From contig NZ_KE386887.1 of the NCBI RefSeq assembly GCF_000429345.1, positions 78,600 through 121,056 on the forward strand: a stretch of DNA of 42,457 nt, in the 5' to 3' direction. Below the pieces are notes generated by a model. The model saw nothing but the letters and a program-made list of their open reading frames with translations. It did no database searches and was not told the origin of the DNA. Below, piece by piece: positions 7,462-14,966 of this stretch (positions within the stretch are counted from its first letter, which is position 1; every line of letters starts with the position of its first letter). The stretch is from Desulfovirgula thermocuniculi DSM 16036. GTDB lineage: Bacteria; Bacillota; Desulfotomaculia; Desulfotomaculales; Desulfovirgulaceae. A program made the translations under genes and the position numbers.

Positions 7462-8535
7462 CTACAATTTATAGCATTCGAACACCGGCTTCACTTGCTC
7501 CGCTGCTTTCTCCAGCGCTTGCTGCGGTGTTCCCGACATCTCAATGAAGTCCTTAAACGGTGCCTCCTCGGCAAAGGCTTTGAGCACCTCGTTTTCATTG
7601 GCTAGCACGGTCGGGCGATAGCCGAAATACAGAGCTTTTCCACTTTGAGGTACCAGCAAGCGGTCCTGGTAGTCTGCCACCACAGAGCGCAACCGTTTCA
7701 GATTCAGTCGCACCCGCTCGTTGTTCTCGTCGGGTTCAAACAGACGCTGGAAAGGCGCATTGCCGCCATCCAGAAAGCCCACCAAAACGACGACAGGGCC
7801 CACGTCGGAAAGGTTGCGGGCCAGATGAGCCCCTCCGCGCAGGCGCGCTAATGCCTTCAGGACATCTTGCACGCGCCTGATGCGCTTATCGCACGGCAGC
7901 CGGTAAGTACGTTCATCTACTTGCTCCAGTTCGTTTTGATAAACCCTAAGCGTCTCATCGGACAAGTCGAACATTTCTCCCACTTCAAACCGCCCCACAT
8001 CGCCCAGCGAGAGGGTGAAGGTGCCTTGGAAATAAGTCGTGTAGTGTTCGGTTTCAAAGGGGATGATGTCAGCGCCGGGCGGTAAGTTTCGGGAGAAGTG
8101 CCCGAAATCTCGCTCAATGACATTGGGCAAAACAGAGATGAGTAAGCTATTTTTTAGGGGCGAGATGCGGCGGAAGGTGCCTCCCGCTCCGCTCTCTTCA
8201 TCGCCTTCACCGCGCCGCCGCTGGCGCTTTCTTGCTGCCATGTAGCCAAATAGATCGTCTTCCTCATAAGAAATCGGGTCGCCTTTTGTATACGCGCTTT
8301 TTGCTTCGCGCGTCACCTCACTGGGTGTCCAGCCAAAGTCGGCATAGAGCACTTCCCGCCACCAGCGGCGCCACGCCTGCCCCGACACATACGGGTAGCG
8401 CAACCGCCCAATGCGGATTTGTTTCACAACGACGGCATTATCGGCCCGGATTCCTTCATCTTGCCCAGCGTTGTTAAGCGCCGCACCATTGGTTTCAATG
8501 AGGACGGCCCCTGTTAACACAGGATACGCCATCAT
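7462..8535 (-). CDS. cas7: Cascade backbone subunit Cas7 (Cst2/DevR family)
   Basis: A 357-residue RAMP protein that should polymerise along the crRNA spacer. The N-terminal pattern (LTGAVLIETNGAALNNAG, then RYPYVSGQAWRRWWRE) is characteristic of the Cst2/DevR family. A charged insert at about 110-120 (KRQRRRGEGDEESG) precedes the conserved FRRISPLKNSLL segment. The ATG pair at 8535/8532 has GGAGGTGA upstream. Confidence 0.9.
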   Translation of the reverse strand: MMAYPVLTGAVLIETNGAALNNAGQDEGIRADNAVVVKQIRIGRLRYPYVSGQAWRRWWREVLYADFGWTPSEVTREAKSAYTKGDPISYEEDDLFGYMAARKRQRRRGEGDEESGAGGTFRRISPLKNSLLISVLPNVIERDFGHFSRNLPPGADIIPFETEHYTTYFQGTFTLSLGDVGRFEVGEMFDLSDETLRVYQNELEQVDERTYRLPCDKRIRRVQDVLKALARLRGGAHLARNLSDVGPVVVLVGFLDGGNAPFQRLFEPDENNERVRLNLKRLRSVVADYQDRLLVPQSGKALYFGYRPTVLANENEVLKAFAEEAPFKDFIEMSGTPQQALEKAAEQVKPVFECYKL

Positions 8536-8599
8536 ACTTCACCTCCACTTATAATTGGCAAAGTACCTTTTATTGGCAATATAGGGGCGAGATATGTAT

Positions 8600-10336
8600 T
8601 CATTCTGTCGTGAGGATAGATACATTGGCTTGCCCTTGTTGAACCTCGCCTATGCCAGCGGCAATTTCCTCTTCTTCTGGCACCGCCCCTGGAGCACGGT
8701 CAAACAGAAACGCCAGCAGGTAATCGCGCAAAAGCCAAAGGCGGTGTCTGTCATCCAGTGGAGCGAGAAACACAAAATCGGCAAAACCCATCGCACCCGC
8801 ACGCACGGCACTCAAGTAAACATCTCGGATGCGCTCAGCTTGGCGGGCAGTTTGCAACTGCGCAATCCAACGCGAAAGATTCGGCAAGGAAGCGATGAGC
8901 CGCTCGCCGATTTGTTGAAGGCGGGACAACGTTTCGTCAGGTGAGAAGGTCGCTTGACCTCCAAGAGCGGGAAATTCTTCACCCTGCTCCTGGCACCGCT
9001 TCCATTCGTAAGCTACTGCCAGTACGATGTCCCGCACCTCACCGGCTGCCCCGTAATCGTTCGGGGGCAACAGGCTGTAAAATTCGTCGTGCTTGAGCCA
9101 ACCCTGCCGTACATAGCGAAGCAACACGCCGTAAAGCTCGTTCCTCTGCGCCCTCTGTAACTCGTTGAGGCGTTTTTTGGCGTCGTCACTTTGGGCAATG
9201 GCAATGCCCAGCCGTTCTATAATGGCCAACTTCTCGACAACCATCCCCCGCACCTCCTTAAGGTAAAGGCGATGTCCTATCCACCCCCCGTGCAGTTTGG
9301 GTATATCAGGCTCAAGGCAACTGCCGACAAGGGCATCGCCATTGAGTAACCGTTGAGCGACGCTCTGTACAAACCCGATGCGGATCCTACGTTCTTTCTC
9401 GCTTAGTCCATTCGGCACTTGCATCAACTCACGCCAAAAGCGCTGGAAAGCGTGCTTCGATTCCAGTTGCAACTTTGCCAAAAATCGAAGTAAATCGTTG
9501 GGGACGGGAAGAGCTTGCACGAAGCCGCCCCGGTTGTCGTTGGAAAAAACATATGCCGTTGTTGGCAGCGGGCTTTGATAAATCGCCCGCACTTGGTCGC
9601 CAAAACGCTCTAAAAGTTCGCAAAGCAAGTAAAGCACCGTCCCTGCATCGCCCGCTGTCTCCCAAGAGCTGAAAAAATCAAGTATTTCATTGGCAGCGAT
9701 GTGTCGGTCAAAATGCTCCCAGCCGTAAGTTTGGGCAATAACAGTAGCAACTGGTAGCGCTTGTGTATGCAGAAACCATAAGCGGTTTTGGACACCCGTA
9801 CGCATGACTGCCATCGGCAAAAACCGCACCGCTAACGCGCACAAACCGCAGATGCGAACGCCATAAGCAAAGGCGGGATAAAAGTTCACGATGCCTTCCA
9901 AGAGCGGCATTTTGTCCTTGCGCCGTATCTCCATGGCCTCTGCTTGACGGCGCTCACCACAGGCAAAGCAAACCTCGTCGCCACCTGCGACTTGCAAGCA
10001 TTGTTGTGCTTTCCGCAATTCTGATGCCAGTGCTTCACGGAACTTGCGCCGTACGTTTTCCGCTTTCCCCTCCGCTGTTTCGCCTCTCCAGTTGGAGGGA
10101 TTATCCAGTTCGCTATTGGGAAAAACTCGCTGCAGCGCTTTTTTGGGACCCGAAAAGGCTTTGCCCACCCCAATACCCAGCGCCTGGTCGCTGAGCAGGA
10201 TTCGTTCCAATTCCTTTGTAGCTATCTCTAAATGTTCAGGCATTAAATCCTCTAACCGCTGAACTTTTGCTGCCGCCGCCAGCGCTGCTAACCCCGCATC
10301 CACGAAGGGATGTCCTGTCCAGTGCACCTGCGCCAT
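8600..10336 (-). CDS. cas8: Cascade large subunit Cas8 (Cst1, CXXC-CXXC type)
   Basis: A 578-residue large subunit, expected to recognise the PAM and recruit Cas3. A zinc-binding pair, CFACGERR and ICGLCA, identifies the CXXC-CXXC Cst1 family of the Tneap type I-B systems. Its neighbours Cst2-type Cas7 and Cas5t support this. Start MAQVHW at 10336 was chosen because GAGGTGA lies 5 nt before it; an ATG six codons earlier lacks a site. It is the first effector gene of the operon, 90 bp after the WYL regulator. Confidence 0.88.
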   Translation of the reverse strand: MAQVHWTGHPFVDAGLAALAAAAKVQRLEDLMPEHLEIATKELERILLSDQALGIGVGKAFSGPKKALQRVFPNSELDNPSNWRGETAEGKAENVRRKFREALASELRKAQQCLQVAGGDEVCFACGERRQAEAMEIRRKDKMPLLEGIVNFYPAFAYGVRICGLCALAVRFLPMAVMRTGVQNRLWFLHTQALPVATVIAQTYGWEHFDRHIAANEILDFFSSWETAGDAGTVLYLLCELLERFGDQVRAIYQSPLPTTAYVFSNDNRGGFVQALPVPNDLLRFLAKLQLESKHAFQRFWRELMQVPNGLSEKERRIRIGFVQSVAQRLLNGDALVGSCLEPDIPKLHGGWIGHRLYLKEVRGMVVEKLAIIERLGIAIAQSDDAKKRLNELQRAQRNELYGVLLRYVRQGWLKHDEFYSLLPPNDYGAAGEVRDIVLAVAYEWKRCQEQGEEFPALGGQATFSPDETLSRLQQIGERLIASLPNLSRWIAQLQTARQAERIRDVYLSAVRAGAMGFADFVFLAPLDDRHRLWLLRDYLLAFLFDRAPGAVPEEEEIAAGIGEVQQGQANVSILTTE

Positions 10337-10425
10337 CGATCTCACCTCAGCCATATTTCAAGCCGTCACCGCTACCACCACTTTACCACTTCCCACTGCA
10401 ACCAGTGTGCAGTGCCGCAAAGTTT

Positions 10426-11394
10426 TTAACGGTAAATCTGCGCCATCTTTTGGATCTCTTCCCTAATTGCCTGCCTCAAAGATTCGGGAGCCAGAACCTC
10501 GGCGTGGCTGCCGTAGCCCATGACCCAGCGCTTGACTTCGTCCAAGCCGCCGGTAAAAAAGCGCAGGATGAGACCGCCGTCGGGAAGCTCTTCGATTTCC
10601 TGGCTGGGGTGCCAGGATCGTTCCCGGATGTAGCGGGCCTGGTAGGGGTCAAACTTTATCACCACCTCCACCGGCTCCTCACCCCGCTCGGCCACAAAGG
10701 CCTGGGCCATCCACTTTCCCACCGAGAAGCCCGGGTCGCGCTTAAATTCCTGGTTTAGCACCTCCCACTCCTCTATGCGCCCGGCGTGAAATGTGCGCAT
10801 GTCACGGCGGAGGTGGTCAAAAGCAATTAAGTACCAGTCCCCGCGGAGGTTGTAGAGATGGTAGGGCTCCACCACCCGGACCTGCCGGCACCCTCGGCTG
10901 GCCGTATAGTAGCGGATTTTTACCTGCCGGCAGCACTGGATAGCCCGATGCAGTTCCAGGAGCAGCTCTTCTTTCACCGATACCACCGGGGGAGGGGCAA
11001 AAATATAGCAGGCCCGCAAGTCCCCCAGGCTCACCTGGATCTGGCTCTTCAGGCCTGCCGTTATCTTTTCCACTGCTGAGCAAAGCGGTCCCTCAAAGGC
11101 GGTGCCCAGATACCGCCTGGCAACTTCCACGCTTAAGAAAAAGGCCAAGAGCTCTCCCTCCGTTACCAGTACGGAAGGCAGCGCCCAGTTAGGGTCCGTG
11201 TAATACCAGCCTCCGCGGCGGCGGTCATAGGCCAGCGGCGCCCGCAGCCTGTCCACCATGAACTGCCGGTCCTGGTAGATGGTGCGCTCGCTCACTTCCA
11301 GCTCTCTGGCCAGCCGGCGGGCATTGGGATATTTGAGGGCCCGGATTTGCCGGTCTATTTCCAGTATGCGTTCCAGCTGCTGGCGGCCGGACAT
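10426..11394 (-). CDS. WYL-domain transcriptional regulator upstream of the cas genes
   Basis: A 322-residue regulator. Residues about 1-60 form a winged HTH (ARRLARELEVSERTIYQDRQFM). A WYL ligand domain follows, with the signature in GDWYLIAFDHLRRDMRTF, then a C-terminal WCX-like extension. WYL proteins are often linked to CRISPR-Cas loci, where some repress cas transcription, probably sensing nucleic acid ligands. Position and orientation suggest control of this cas operon and of itself. It could act as activator or repressor; the sequence does not decide. Confidence 0.88.
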   Translation of the reverse strand: MSGRQQLERILEIDRQIRALKYPNARRLARELEVSERTIYQDRQFMVDRLRAPLAYDRRRGGWYYTDPNWALPSVLVTEGELLAFFLSVEVARRYLGTAFEGPLCSAVEKITAGLKSQIQVSLGDLRACYIFAPPPVVSVKEELLLELHRAIQCCRQVKIRYYTASRGCRQVRVVEPYHLYNLRGDWYLIAFDHLRRDMRTFHAGRIEEWEVLNQEFKRDPGFSVGKWMAQAFVAERGEEPVEVVIKFDPYQARYIRERSWHPSQEIEELPDGGLILRFFTGGLDEVKRWVMGYGSHAEVLAPESLRQAIREEIQKMAQIYR

Positions 11395-11423
11395 ATTTCG
11401 ACACCCAGCCCCTTATTTTGACA

Positions 11424-11437
11424 TAATGCTTCCATTA
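11424..11437. promoter_or_regulatory. Candidate operator upstream of the WYL gene
   Basis: TAATG-CTTC-CATTA is a perfect 5-bp inverted repeat about 30 bp before the WYL start, in the A+T-rich gap between this gene and the membrane protein gene. I could not place a convincing sigma-A promoter around it. Binding by the WYL regulator is an inference from position only. Confidence 0.35.
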
Positions 11438-11477
11438 CTAGATTTATTTCACTATGTTAAGAGAATTTTCCTCCTTA

Positions 11478-11717
11478 CTAGAGCCACCAGTTTAGCCAGC
11501 CACCATCTTCCAGAAACGCAAGCAATGGCGCCAGCAGCACCAGGCTGAGGAAAGCCATGCCCATAATGGCCAGCGGCCAGAAGTCAAAGGCCAGAAGGTT
11601 GCTGACCACCAGGGCCAGTAAAGCGGCCAGGCAAAAGGACATGCCCATAACCGCGACGATCCCGGCCAGCACCAGTAAGCGCAGGATTGCCGCCCGCAAA
11701 CGCCTCCAAATGCCCAA
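11478..11717 (-). CDS. Small membrane protein of unknown function
   Basis: A 79-residue protein with two long hydrophobic stretches: ILRLLVLAGIVAVMGMSF with ALLALVVSNLLAF, and WPLAIMGMAFLSLVLLAPLLAFL. The short N-terminus is basic (RRLRAAILR), consistent with a cytoplasmic N-terminus. The start is TTG at 11717 with AGGAGGGG 6 nt upstream, which is the main evidence that it is real. I do not recognise a family. Confidence 0.6.
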   Translation of the reverse strand: MGIWRRLRAAILRLLVLAGIVAVMGMSFCLAALLALVVSNLLAFDFWPLAIMGMAFLSLVLLAPLLAFLEDGGWLNWWL

Positions 11718-11781
11718 TGCCCACCCCTCCTCCCGGAGCGGTAATCATATATTTTACTTGCGCGAATATTTTCCCTTTTCA

Positions 11782-11810
11782 TTGTGCAAAAAATATAAAG
11801 CGCATATTAT
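11782..11810 (+). promoter_or_regulatory. Promoter of the selenoprotein gene
   Basis: -35 TTGTGC (11782-11787), a 17-nt spacer and -10 TATTAT (11805-11810). The start would be near 11817, just before the GGGGGGAGG ribosome site. Confidence 0.6.
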
Positions 11811-11830
11811 CTTGGGGGGAGGCGTTCTTC

Positions 11831-12067
11831 ATGACCGGGGAACCGGTAACGGTCTACACCACACCCACCTGACCCCACTGCCGCACGGTGAAAGAGTTTC
11901 TTTCACAGAGAGGTATTAAATTTACGGAAAAAAACGTAGCCGAAGACGAGGTGGCGCGCAACGAGATGGTGCGCAAGACAGGCCGGCTGGCCGTGCCCAC
12001 GATTACCGTAGGCGAGCGGGTGGTGGTGGGCTTTAACCGCGAGGAGCTGGAAAAACTGCTCCACTAG
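11831..12067 (+). CDS. Glutaredoxin-like selenoprotein (in-frame UGA = selenocysteine)
   Basis: A 78-residue glutaredoxin/NrdH-like thiol-disulfide oxidoreductase. The ATG has GGGGGAGG 9 nt upstream. Codon 14 is TGA (11870-11872) and the frame then stays open to TAG at 12065. The protein reads VYTTPT-U-PHC, so the UGA replaces the first cysteine of the CPHC active site. The cis-proline segment (LAVPTITVG) and the C-terminal VVGFNREELEKLL helix are normal. Downstream of the UGA there is a hairpin that meets bacterial SECIS rules. No alternative start with a ribosome site follows the UGA, so termination there would leave a 13-residue peptide. A sequencing error or a decayed gene is possible but less likely. 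The Sec machinery is not in this window. Confidence 0.86.
11888..11906 (+). promoter_or_regulatory. Putative bacterial SECIS hairpin
   Basis: GTGAAAG (11888-11894), loop AGTTT, CTTTCAC (11900-11906): a perfect 7-bp stem inside the coding sequence. The loop begins 22 nt after the UGA and has G at its second position, matching the general bacterial SECIS pattern of a short apical loop with an early G placed roughly 16-37 nt after the UGA. Confidence 0.7.
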
Positions 12068-12086
12068 GAAACGGCGGCCTAAAAAG

Positions 12087-12116
12087 AAAAGCCCTCCTGA
12101 ATAATGGAGGGCTTTT
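12087..12116. terminator. Bidirectional terminator between the selenoprotein gene and trxA
   Basis: AAAAGCCCTCC (12087-12097) and GGAGGGCTTTT (12106-12116) form an 11-bp stem with an 8-nt loop, A-rich on one side and T-rich on the other. It serves the rightward selenoprotein gene and the leftward trxA. Confidence 0.9.
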
Positions 12117-12131
12117 CGGCCTTTTTTATTT

Positions 12132-12449
12132 TTAAAGCAGGCTCTCCAGCTTTTTGGCCAGCACGCCTTTAGGCGTAAAGCCCACTATTTGATCCACTAC
12201 CCTGCCGTCTTTGAAAAACACCAGCGTGGGGATGCTCATCACGCCAAAGCGGGCGGCCAGGTCCCGGTTTTCATCCACGTTTACCTTGACCACTTTTGCC
12301 CGTCCGGCAAATTCCCCGGAGAGCTCCTCAATGATGGGCGACATGCTGCGGCAGGGCCCGCACCAGGGAGCCCAGAAATCCACCAGCACCGGCTGGGCCG
12401 ATTTCAAGACCTCTTCTTCAAAATTGCTCGCGCTAAGCTCAAGGGCCAC
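12132..12449 (-). CDS. trxA: Thioredoxin
   Basis: A 105-residue cytosolic thioredoxin with active site WCGPC (FWAPWCGPCRSM) and the cis-proline loop SIPTLVFF. The start is GTG at 12449 with AAGGAGGGGG upstream. It is the last gene of a leftward ferredoxin-FmdB-trxA cluster and converges with the selenoprotein gene, suggesting a shared redox function. It is one of two thioredoxins in the window; the other is at 28068. Confidence 0.96.
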   Translation of the reverse strand: MALELSASNFEEEVLKSAQPVLVDFWAPWCGPCRSMSPIIEELSGEFAGRAKVVKVNVDENRDLAARFGVMSIPTLVFFKDGRVVDQIVGFTPKGVLAKKLESLL

Positions 12450-12513
12450 TTTTGTTCCCCCTCCTTATAGTTTAAATGTCGCTCAGGGTCACCGACCCTG
12501 CGCTTCAGATGGC

Positions 12514-12720
12514 TCACCCGCCTCCCGCACCGGCAGTGCTTGTCCCGCCACAACTGCCGCCGCCCCCTTTCACCTGCACGGCACAGGGGGTAATAAGCTG
12601 CTTCACGCGGCGGCTTTCGCAGTGCGGGCAGGCTACCTTGTGCCTTTCTTCGATGCCCACCAGTACGGTAAACTCGCGCCCGCACTCCTCGCAGCGGAAG
12701 TCATAAAGAGGCATGGACAC
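12514..12720 (-). CDS. FmdB-type zinc ribbon protein
   Basis: A 68-residue protein starting MPLYDFRCEECGREF, the conserved opening of the FmdB/CxxC-CxxC-SSSS family. The zinc ribbon pairs are CEEC and CPHC. The tail is rich in glycine and serine with one further cysteine (GGGGSCGG). The start could be GTG at 12720 (GGAGG 5 nt upstream) or ATG at 12714, the family's usual start. The function of the family is not established; a regulatory or metal-binding role is usually proposed. Confidence 0.88.
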   Translation of the reverse strand: MSMPLYDFRCEECGREFTVLVGIEERHKVACPHCESRRVKQLITPCAVQVKGGGGSCGGTSTAGAGGG

Positions 12721-12747
12721 ACCGACCTCCTTTTAGGCTATTAACGG

Positions 12748-12921
12748 TTAGGCTATGGTGATAGCCCCTTGAGGGCAGCTGAAGATACACTCCTCGCATT
12801 CGCGGCACAGCTGCGCGTTCACTCTGGCCACCTTGGCGGCAACCGCAATGGCCCCGTACGGGCAGGCCAGCACGCAGGCGCCGCACCCGGCGCAAAGTTC
12901 GGAAATGACCAGGGCAGGCAT
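12748..12921 (-). CDS. Small 2[4Fe-4S] ferredoxin
   Basis: A 57-residue ferredoxin with two complete cluster motifs, CAGCGACVLACP and CRECEECIFSCP, separated by about 20 residues. It is a low-potential electron carrier of the clostridial type. The ATG at 12921 has AGGAG 7 nt upstream and a strong promoter stands before it. It is the first gene of the cluster that continues with the FmdB protein and thioredoxin. Its small size makes it easy to miss. Confidence 0.93.
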   Translation of the reverse strand: MPALVISELCAGCGACVLACPYGAIAVAAKVARVNAQLCRECEECIFSCPQGAITIA

Positions 12922-12951
12922 GATATGTCTCCTAATCGTCTTCTCTTTTCT

Positions 12952-12980
12952 ATTATACTAAACCTTATTTTCGCTTTCAA
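12952..12980 (-). promoter_or_regulatory. Promoter of the ferredoxin-fmdB-trxA cluster
   Basis: On the minus strand: -35 TTGAAA (12980-12975), a 17-nt spacer and -10 TATAAT (12957-12952). One TACTA box (12956-12960, plus strand) overlaps the -10; the same pentamer is repeated at the promoter of the adjacent triple-HTH regulator. Confidence 0.75.
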
Positions 12981-12983
12981 TAG

Positions 12984-13751
12984 TTAACTTAAGCCCGACC
13001 TCTTGAATAGCTGGATAAAGTTCAGAATAAACTGCAGCTCTTTTTGGTTGAGATTGCAGACCAGGTTTAAAACGGCCTGCACGTTGGGATGCATGAGCAA
13101 TTCCCTTAGTTCCGGGTTCATCAGGCTCAGCATTTGGTCGACGGCCCCCGGCTCCATGATGAAATAGCAGGGCGAAACACCCATTACCTCGGCCAGCTTT
13201 TCCAGCGTCTTCAGGGAGGGCTGTACCTTGCCCTGCTCGATCTGACCAATCAACCCGGCGGTAACGCCGGCCAGCTTGGCCAGCTGCGCCTGGGTGAGGC
13301 CGTATTCTTCCCGCAGGGCTTTTAGCTTATACCCCAGGGAGCCTTCCTGGCCCATGATGGAGGTGGGAGGGACACCCAGCGCCTCGGCAATACGCTTTAC
13401 GGTGTTAAGGGAGGGGTATACGGTGCCGCGCTCAATTTCACTCAGGTAAGAAAGGGAAATGCCGGCACGCTCGGCCAGTTCCTGCAAGGACATTTTTTTC
13501 TCCGTGCGCAGGATGCGGATTTTATCCCCCAGGGAAAGGCCGCGCTCCACCACATCCCCCTCAATGAGCTGGGTCTTGGGTACGTTTAAGGCCGCGGCCA
13601 GTTTTTCCAGCGTCTTCAGCGAAGGCTTCTTGGAGCCCCTCTCGATTTCGCTTAAATAAGAAAGGGACAGGTTTGCCCGGCGGGCCAAATCCTGCAGGGT
13701 ATAGCCTCTCTCTTCCCTTAAGGCGCGGATTTTTTCCCCCTTGATAATCAT
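12984..13751 (-). CDS. Transcriptional regulator with three XRE-type HTH domains
   Basis: A 255-residue protein made of three consecutive HTH_3 (XRE) domains, at about 1-60 (IRALREERGYTLQDLARRAN), 75-130 (LSLGDKIRILRTEKKMSLQEL) and 140-200 (GYKLKALREEYGLTQAQLAK). An acidic-hydrophobic helical C-terminus follows and may mediate oligomerisation. There is no catalytic domain. Start MIIKGEK at 13751 was chosen, since the upstream TTG lacks a ribosome site. Such multi-HTH regulators are known in clostridia, but I know no assigned target. The repeats at its own promoter suggest autoregulation. Confidence 0.88.
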   Translation of the reverse strand: MIIKGEKIRALREERGYTLQDLARRANLSLSYLSEIERGSKKPSLKTLEKLAAALNVPKTQLIEGDVVERGLSLGDKIRILRTEKKMSLQELAERAGISLSYLSEIERGTVYPSLNTVKRIAEALGVPPTSIMGQEGSLGYKLKALREEYGLTQAQLAKLAGVTAGLIGQIEQGKVQPSLKTLEKLAEVMGVSPCYFIMEPGAVDQMLSLMNPELRELLMHPNVQAVLNLVCNLNQKELQFILNFIQLFKRSGLS

Positions 13752-13785
13752 TGCCAGACCCCACACTCCCAACGAAAAACAACTA

Positions 13786-13812
13786 TACTATTATCGTACT
13801 ATAACCATACTA
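13786..13812. promoter_or_regulatory. Three 11-bp phased TACTA boxes (candidate operator)
   Basis: TACTA occurs at 13786-13790, 13797-13801 and 13808-13812, exactly 11 bp apart. The 11-mers TACTATTATCG, TACTATAACCA and TACTAAGCAG(T) are clearly related. One helical turn between boxes would place three DNA-binding domains on one face of the DNA, matching the three HTH domains encoded next to it. Confidence 0.6.
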
Positions 13813-13821
13813 AGCAGTCAA
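13793..13821 (-). promoter_or_regulatory. Promoter of the triple-HTH regulator
   Basis: On the minus strand: -35 TTGACT (13821-13816), a 17-nt spacer and -10 TACGAT (13798-13793). The TACTA boxes cover the spacer, the -10 and the start site, so a bound regulator would block RNA polymerase. Confidence 0.6.
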
Positions 13822-13917
13822 CGCTTCCTGCCAGAATTTTCCCCATATTTTTTAAAAAGTTCAAAAAGCTACTGCGCGATCCCCGCCTCAAGGGCACGAA
13901 ATTTCTCTTCCCACCCC

Positions 13918-14931
13918 TTACGACTGATACTTTTTCTTGTTGGCGTTGTGCTCCTCCAGGGTACGGGCAAAGGCATGAGTGCCGTCAGGGCGGGCCACAT
14001 AATAGAGGTATTCGGTGCGGGCCGGCAAGACGGCGGCCAGCAGCGAGGCTTCCCCCGGGCAGGCTATGGGGCCGGGGGGAAGGCCGCTGAAAAGGTACGT
14101 GTTGTAAGGGGAGTTAACCCCCAGGTCGCGGTAGTAGAGCTTTGCCCGGTGCGTTCCCAGGGCGTACTGCACGGTGGCGTCCACCTGGAGGGGCATGCCC
14201 AGCCTGAGCCGGTTTAAGATTACCCCGGCAATGAGGGGCCGCTCCTCGTCCACCTTTGCCTCCCTCTCGACCATGGAGGCAATGGTCACCGCCTGATGTA
14301 GCGTAAGGCCTGCTTGCTCCGCCCTGCGGCTGTAGTCCAGCTCCTTCATCTTCTGGGCAAAGCGGGAGAGCATCATTTCTATAATCTCTTGCGGAGCAAG
14401 GTTGTATCCCAGGTAGTAAGTGTCCGGGTAAAGGTAGCCCTCAAGCCGGTTTGGGCCGGGAGGAAGATTTTTAATAAATGGGTAAGGAAAATCCGCATTT
14501 GCCGCCGCGGTCAGAAATTCCTGGCGGGAAGCCAGGCCCTCCCTCTCCAGCAAGTCGGCTATCTGGTTAACGGTAAAGCCCTCGGGGATGGTCACCACCC
14601 TTACCTCGGCCTCCCCCGCTACCAGGCGATCCACTAACTCCCCCAGCGGCATGGAGGTGGTAAAGGTATAGCGTCCCGCCTTGAGCTGGCTGTCCACCCC
14701 CTTTAAGCGGGCATAAAAGCTAAACGCACCGCCACTGCGCACCAGCCCCTTTTCCTGCAGAAGCCAACCTATCTCCCCGGTGGAAGCATGGCGCGGGACG
14801 ATTACGGAGACGGTGCGCCCGAAGCCGGGCGGGCAAGGAGGGTAAAAAAGAGAAACTCCCCAGACAAGCACCAGGATTCCTAAAAATACCATCATGCCTC
14901 CGGCCAAAAACCACTTTTGGCGGCGAAACAT
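13918..14931 (-). CDS. mltG: Endolytic murein transglycosylase MltG
   Basis: A 337-residue protein that cuts nascent peptidoglycan at the outer face of the membrane and helps set glycan length. One N-terminal transmembrane helix (WFLAGGMMVFLGILVLVWGVSLFY) is followed by a LysM-like segment (VVTIPEGFTVNQIADLLEREG) and the YceG/MltG catalytic domain. The catalytic glutamate lies in ASMVEREAKVDEERP. The ATG has GGGGGA upstream. In Firmicutes it commonly lies close to ruvX and DUF1292, as here. Confidence 0.95.
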   Translation of the reverse strand: MFRRQKWFLAGGMMVFLGILVLVWGVSLFYPPCPPGFGRTVSVIVPRHASTGEIGWLLQEKGLVRSGGAFSFYARLKGVDSQLKAGRYTFTTSMPLGELVDRLVAGEAEVRVVTIPEGFTVNQIADLLEREGLASRQEFLTAAANADFPYPFIKNLPPGPNRLEGYLYPDTYYLGYNLAPQEIIEMMLSRFAQKMKELDYSRRAEQAGLTLHQAVTIASMVEREAKVDEERPLIAGVILNRLRLGMPLQVDATVQYALGTHRAKLYYRDLGVNSPYNTYLFSGLPPGPIACPGEASLLAAVLPARTEYLYYVARPDGTHAFARTLEEHNANKKKYQS

Positions 14932-14966
14932 CTATCCCCCGCTCCCACGGTTACCTTGCGTTTTCC

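Noticed and set aside
11492-11782. 96-residue leftward frame overlapping the small membrane protein
   Set aside because: Composition (Trp, Cys, Arg, Gly) is typical of an out-of-frame reading; the TTG frame at 11717 has the ribosome site and a clean membrane pattern.
11888-12067. Separate short gene starting at GTG 11888 after the UGA
   Set aside because: No ribosome site before this GTG, and it would remove the first strand and the active site of the glutaredoxin fold.
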